DNA from: Clostridiaceae bacterium
Lineage (GTDB): Bacteria; Bacillota; Clostridia; DSM-8532
Length of the DNA: 64,000 bases
Assembly (NCBI GenBank): GCA_012728015.1
Contig: JAAYFY010000037.1
Location: 124,001-188,000 of the forward strand
Reading direction: 5' to 3'
The notes under the pieces are model-generated. The model did not search any database. It saw only the letters and a program-made list of their open reading frames with translations, and was not told the DNA's origin. A program made the translations under genes and the position numbers. Below, piece by piece: positions 62,339 to 64,000 of the stretch (the first letter of the stretch is position 1; every line of letters starts with the position of its first letter).

Positions 62339-63566
62339 GTATACTGTTTTGGCCGCATGCGCGGCAGCAATGCTTTCAACCGGCATGAATTATGTATGGA
62401 GCGTGTTACAGGTACCGGTGATGGGATACTACGCCGTCGATCCGGCCGCGGCGTCGAAGGTATTTTACCTGTTTGTCACGTTCAATGTTATTGGAATCTT
62501 CATCGGTGGAAGAGCTTTCGACCGCCTGGGTCCGAGAATCCCCGTGCTGATTGGTTCATGCCTCTATATTGCCGGGCTGTTCGCCAGCTCCTTTGTTCCC
62601 AAGGATAAATTCACACTCCTGTACATTACATACAGCGGGCTGTTGAGCTTTGGCGGCGGATTGGTTTATCCCTGCACTATTTCATGCGCCCAGCAATGGT
62701 GGCCGGACAAAAAAGGCTTTGCCAGCGGTTTCGTACTGAGCATGCTGGGAGCTTCCACACTGGTGCTTACGCCGGCCATCAACGCCATTATTGCCGGTGA
62801 TCCCGAAAGGGTGCCTTATGCCTTCAGTATCCTGGGAATGATTTTCAGCGTAGTGCTTATCGCCTCGTATCCATTTATACAATCGCCTGCCCAATTACCT
62901 GCCGCCGGTGCTGCTGGAGCTGAAGCGCCCGGGGGCACTGCCAAGAAGAGGGAAGCGGTTAAGGAAATCCTCAAAGGCAAGACATACTACATGCTGCTTT
63001 TCTGTATTACCGTCGGCCCTATAGGGTACTTCACGGTAAATCCATACGCAAAGATACTCGGCGCGGAACGGGGCTTAAGCGAATCGTTCATCGTATCCAT
63101 GATCATGGCAAGCGGCGCCGCTTCTGCCATGGGCCGGCTTGTGTTCGGGAAGCTATGCGATAACTTCGGCGCAAGAAACGCGGCTTCAATCCTTTACTGC
63201 ATCACGATAGGCGTTACTCTGGGGCTCTCACTGGCCGGCGGTTTTTGGTTCTTCATGCTTGTTATAATCCTGTCCTTTGCCTTCGGCGGATTTGCGGGCA
63301 TAACGCCTATGCTGGCGGTTGACTATTACGGCAGCAAATACATAGGAACGGTCATCAGCATGTTGTCCGTGGCCGTTCTGATTTCCAGCTTTGCTTCCCC
63401 GGTAATAGTGGATATGTTCTCTGCTCCCGAAGGAAACCTTACTACCTGGAACTTCATCATTTGCGCAGTCCTGGCCCTGGCGGGCCTGGTTGTGGCAAGG
63501 ATCAGCAGGGATAAAAGGGATGACAGGCCGGAAGATATAAAAATGGGCTCAGGCCCAGCTCTGTAA
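62328..63566 (+). CDS. MFS transporter, OFA (oxalate/formate antiporter)-like
   Basis: 412 residues, 12 predicted transmembrane helices with a central cytoplasmic loop (about 190-210). GGRAFDRLGPRIPVLIGS is the MFS A-type motif between helices 2 and 3, and GRLVFGKLCDNFGARNA the matching one between 8 and 9. The overall pattern resembles OFA-family organic-anion carriers. It may import the substrate or export an acid product. Translationally coupled to the second transketolase. Confidence 0.85.
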   Translation: MRNKYTVLAACAAAMLSTGMNYVWSVLQVPVMGYYAVDPAAASKVFYLFVTFNVIGIFIGGRAFDRLGPRIPVLIGSCLYIAGLFASSFVPKDKFTLLYITYSGLLSFGGGLVYPCTISCAQQWWPDKKGFASGFVLSMLGASTLVLTPAINAIIAGDPERVPYAFSILGMIFSVVLIASYPFIQSPAQLPAAGAAGAEAPGGTAKKREAVKEILKGKTYYMLLFCITVGPIGYFTVNPYAKILGAERGLSESFIVSMIMASGAASAMGRLVFGKLCDNFGARNAASILYCITIGVTLGLSLAGGFWFFMLVIILSFAFGGFAGITPMLAVDYYGSKYIGTVISMLSVAVLISSFASPVIVDMFSAPEGNLTTWNFIICAVLALAGLVVARISRDKRDDRPEDIKMGSGPAL

Positions 63567-63612
63567 GGTTTGGTAAGACTTAAAATCACATAAAAAGGAA
63601 TGGAGGTATACT

Positions 63613-64000
63613 ATGAAACTCGTAAAGAAAACACTTGCACTGCTCCTTGTTCTTGCTATGGCAATATCATTTGTTGCCTGCGGCCAGGGCGAGCAGCAAC
63701 CCACCAGCAGTCCGACCGCACAGCCTGACACGGCTGCTCCGGCAGATGAGGGCAAAGACCCGGGTACAGACAAGAAGGTCGATCCGCTGAAGATCCGTCT
63801 TTACAACCCGGTTCCGGGCCCGGTTATTGATAAGGTCCTGGCTGACTTCTCCAGCATCGTGTCTGAAAAGTCCGGCGGCGCAATTACATGCGAGATCACA
63901 CCTGCCGGAACCCTGGGAGCTGAGCGCGAGGCCACCCAGCTGATGTTAATGGGAGACCTCGACATGGCGGTCATGTCCATTGACGCTCTCGACTGGCTTG
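63613..64000 (+). CDS. TRAP-type (DctP-like) substrate-binding lipoprotein, 5' part
   Basis: 129 codons to the window end. Signal MKLVKKTLALLLVLAMAISF then VAC (lipobox, Cys23), a low-complexity linker (about 24-50), and a DctP start: LKIRLYNPVPGPVIDKVLAD followed by GGAITCEITPAGTLGAEREA and LMLMGDLDMAVMS. TRAP systems use ion gradients to take up organic or sugar acids, so DctQM genes are expected downstream. ATG 63613 after GGAGG. The binding-site Arg is outside the window. Confidence 0.82.
   Translation, partial: MKLVKKTLALLLVLAMAISFVACGQGEQQPTSSPTAQPDTAAPADEGKDPGTDKKVDPLKIRLYNPVPGPVIDKVLADFSSIVSEKSGGAITCEITPAGTLGAEREATQLMLMGDLDMAVMSIDALDWL

Noticed and set aside
1-64000. CRISPR array, tRNA genes, rRNA, prophage or insertion sequence
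   Set aside because: No regularly spaced repeats, no cloverleaf with a TTCGAATC-type arm, and no transposase or phage-like proteins were found in reading the window.

Overview
The window looks like chromosomal DNA of an anaerobic Gram-positive bacterium of the Clostridia. The evidence is two T-box leaders (tyrS and metG), FapR-controlled fatty-acid synthesis genes, a YtrA-type GntR/ABC operon, a recA promoter with a Gram-positive LexA box, a bacterial Na+-type V-ATPase operon, frequent TTG/GTG starts behind strong Shine-Dalgarno sites, and sigma-A-like promoters. No phage, transposase or CRISPR array was seen. The species cannot be named from the sequence alone.

Layout. 0-6.5 kb: the 5' part of an ECF sigma factor (minus strand, cut by the window edge); two radical-SAM-associated genes and an RNase G/E-type ribonuclease; then a T-box-controlled tyrS. 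6.5-15.3 kb, mostly minus strand: a Cys-rich DUF6485-type gene, a TPR/LuxR regulator, a GntR-ABC-permease operon with a large palindromic operator, a lipoprotein, a stretch of small dispersed repeats, and metG behind a T-box nearly identical to that of tyrS. 15.4-24.6 kb: GNAT acetyltransferase, NAD kinase, argR, recN, engB, cinA, murJ, recA (LexA box), recX. 24.7-35 kb: a lone Flp-type pilin, the cluster fapR-plsX-fabH-fabD-fabG-acpP-fabF, rnc, an Elp3-like radical SAM gene, a fumarase alpha subunit without its beta partner, rsmI.

35-45 kb, accessory: USP-like protein, HAD phosphatase, threonine aldolase, an antitoxin fragment, a radical SAM/DUF4130 putative DNA-repair pair, a structured non-coding RNA candidate with its own promoter and terminator, an alpha/beta-hydrolase that appears to lack its nucleophile, two unrecognised proteins and a diguanylate cyclase. 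45-54 kb: a nine-gene V-ATPase operon (H/F-I-K-E-C-F/G-A-B-D) whose rotor subunit keeps every Na+ ligand known from Enterococcus hirae NtpK.

54-64 kb: a DeoR-family regulator divergent from a carbohydrate operon holding two zinc alcohol dehydrogenases, an atypical RpiB-type isomerase, two complete split transketolases, an OFA-like MFS transporter and the start of a TRAP-type binding lipoprotein. The operon has a clear promoter, a 235-nt leader with a 41-codon small ORF, and a perfect 38-bp intercistronic palindrome. I infer that it takes up and breaks down an unusual polyol, ketose or sugar acid. The best candidates for something new are this operon, the 40.1-kb RNA and the radical SAM/DUF4130 pair.
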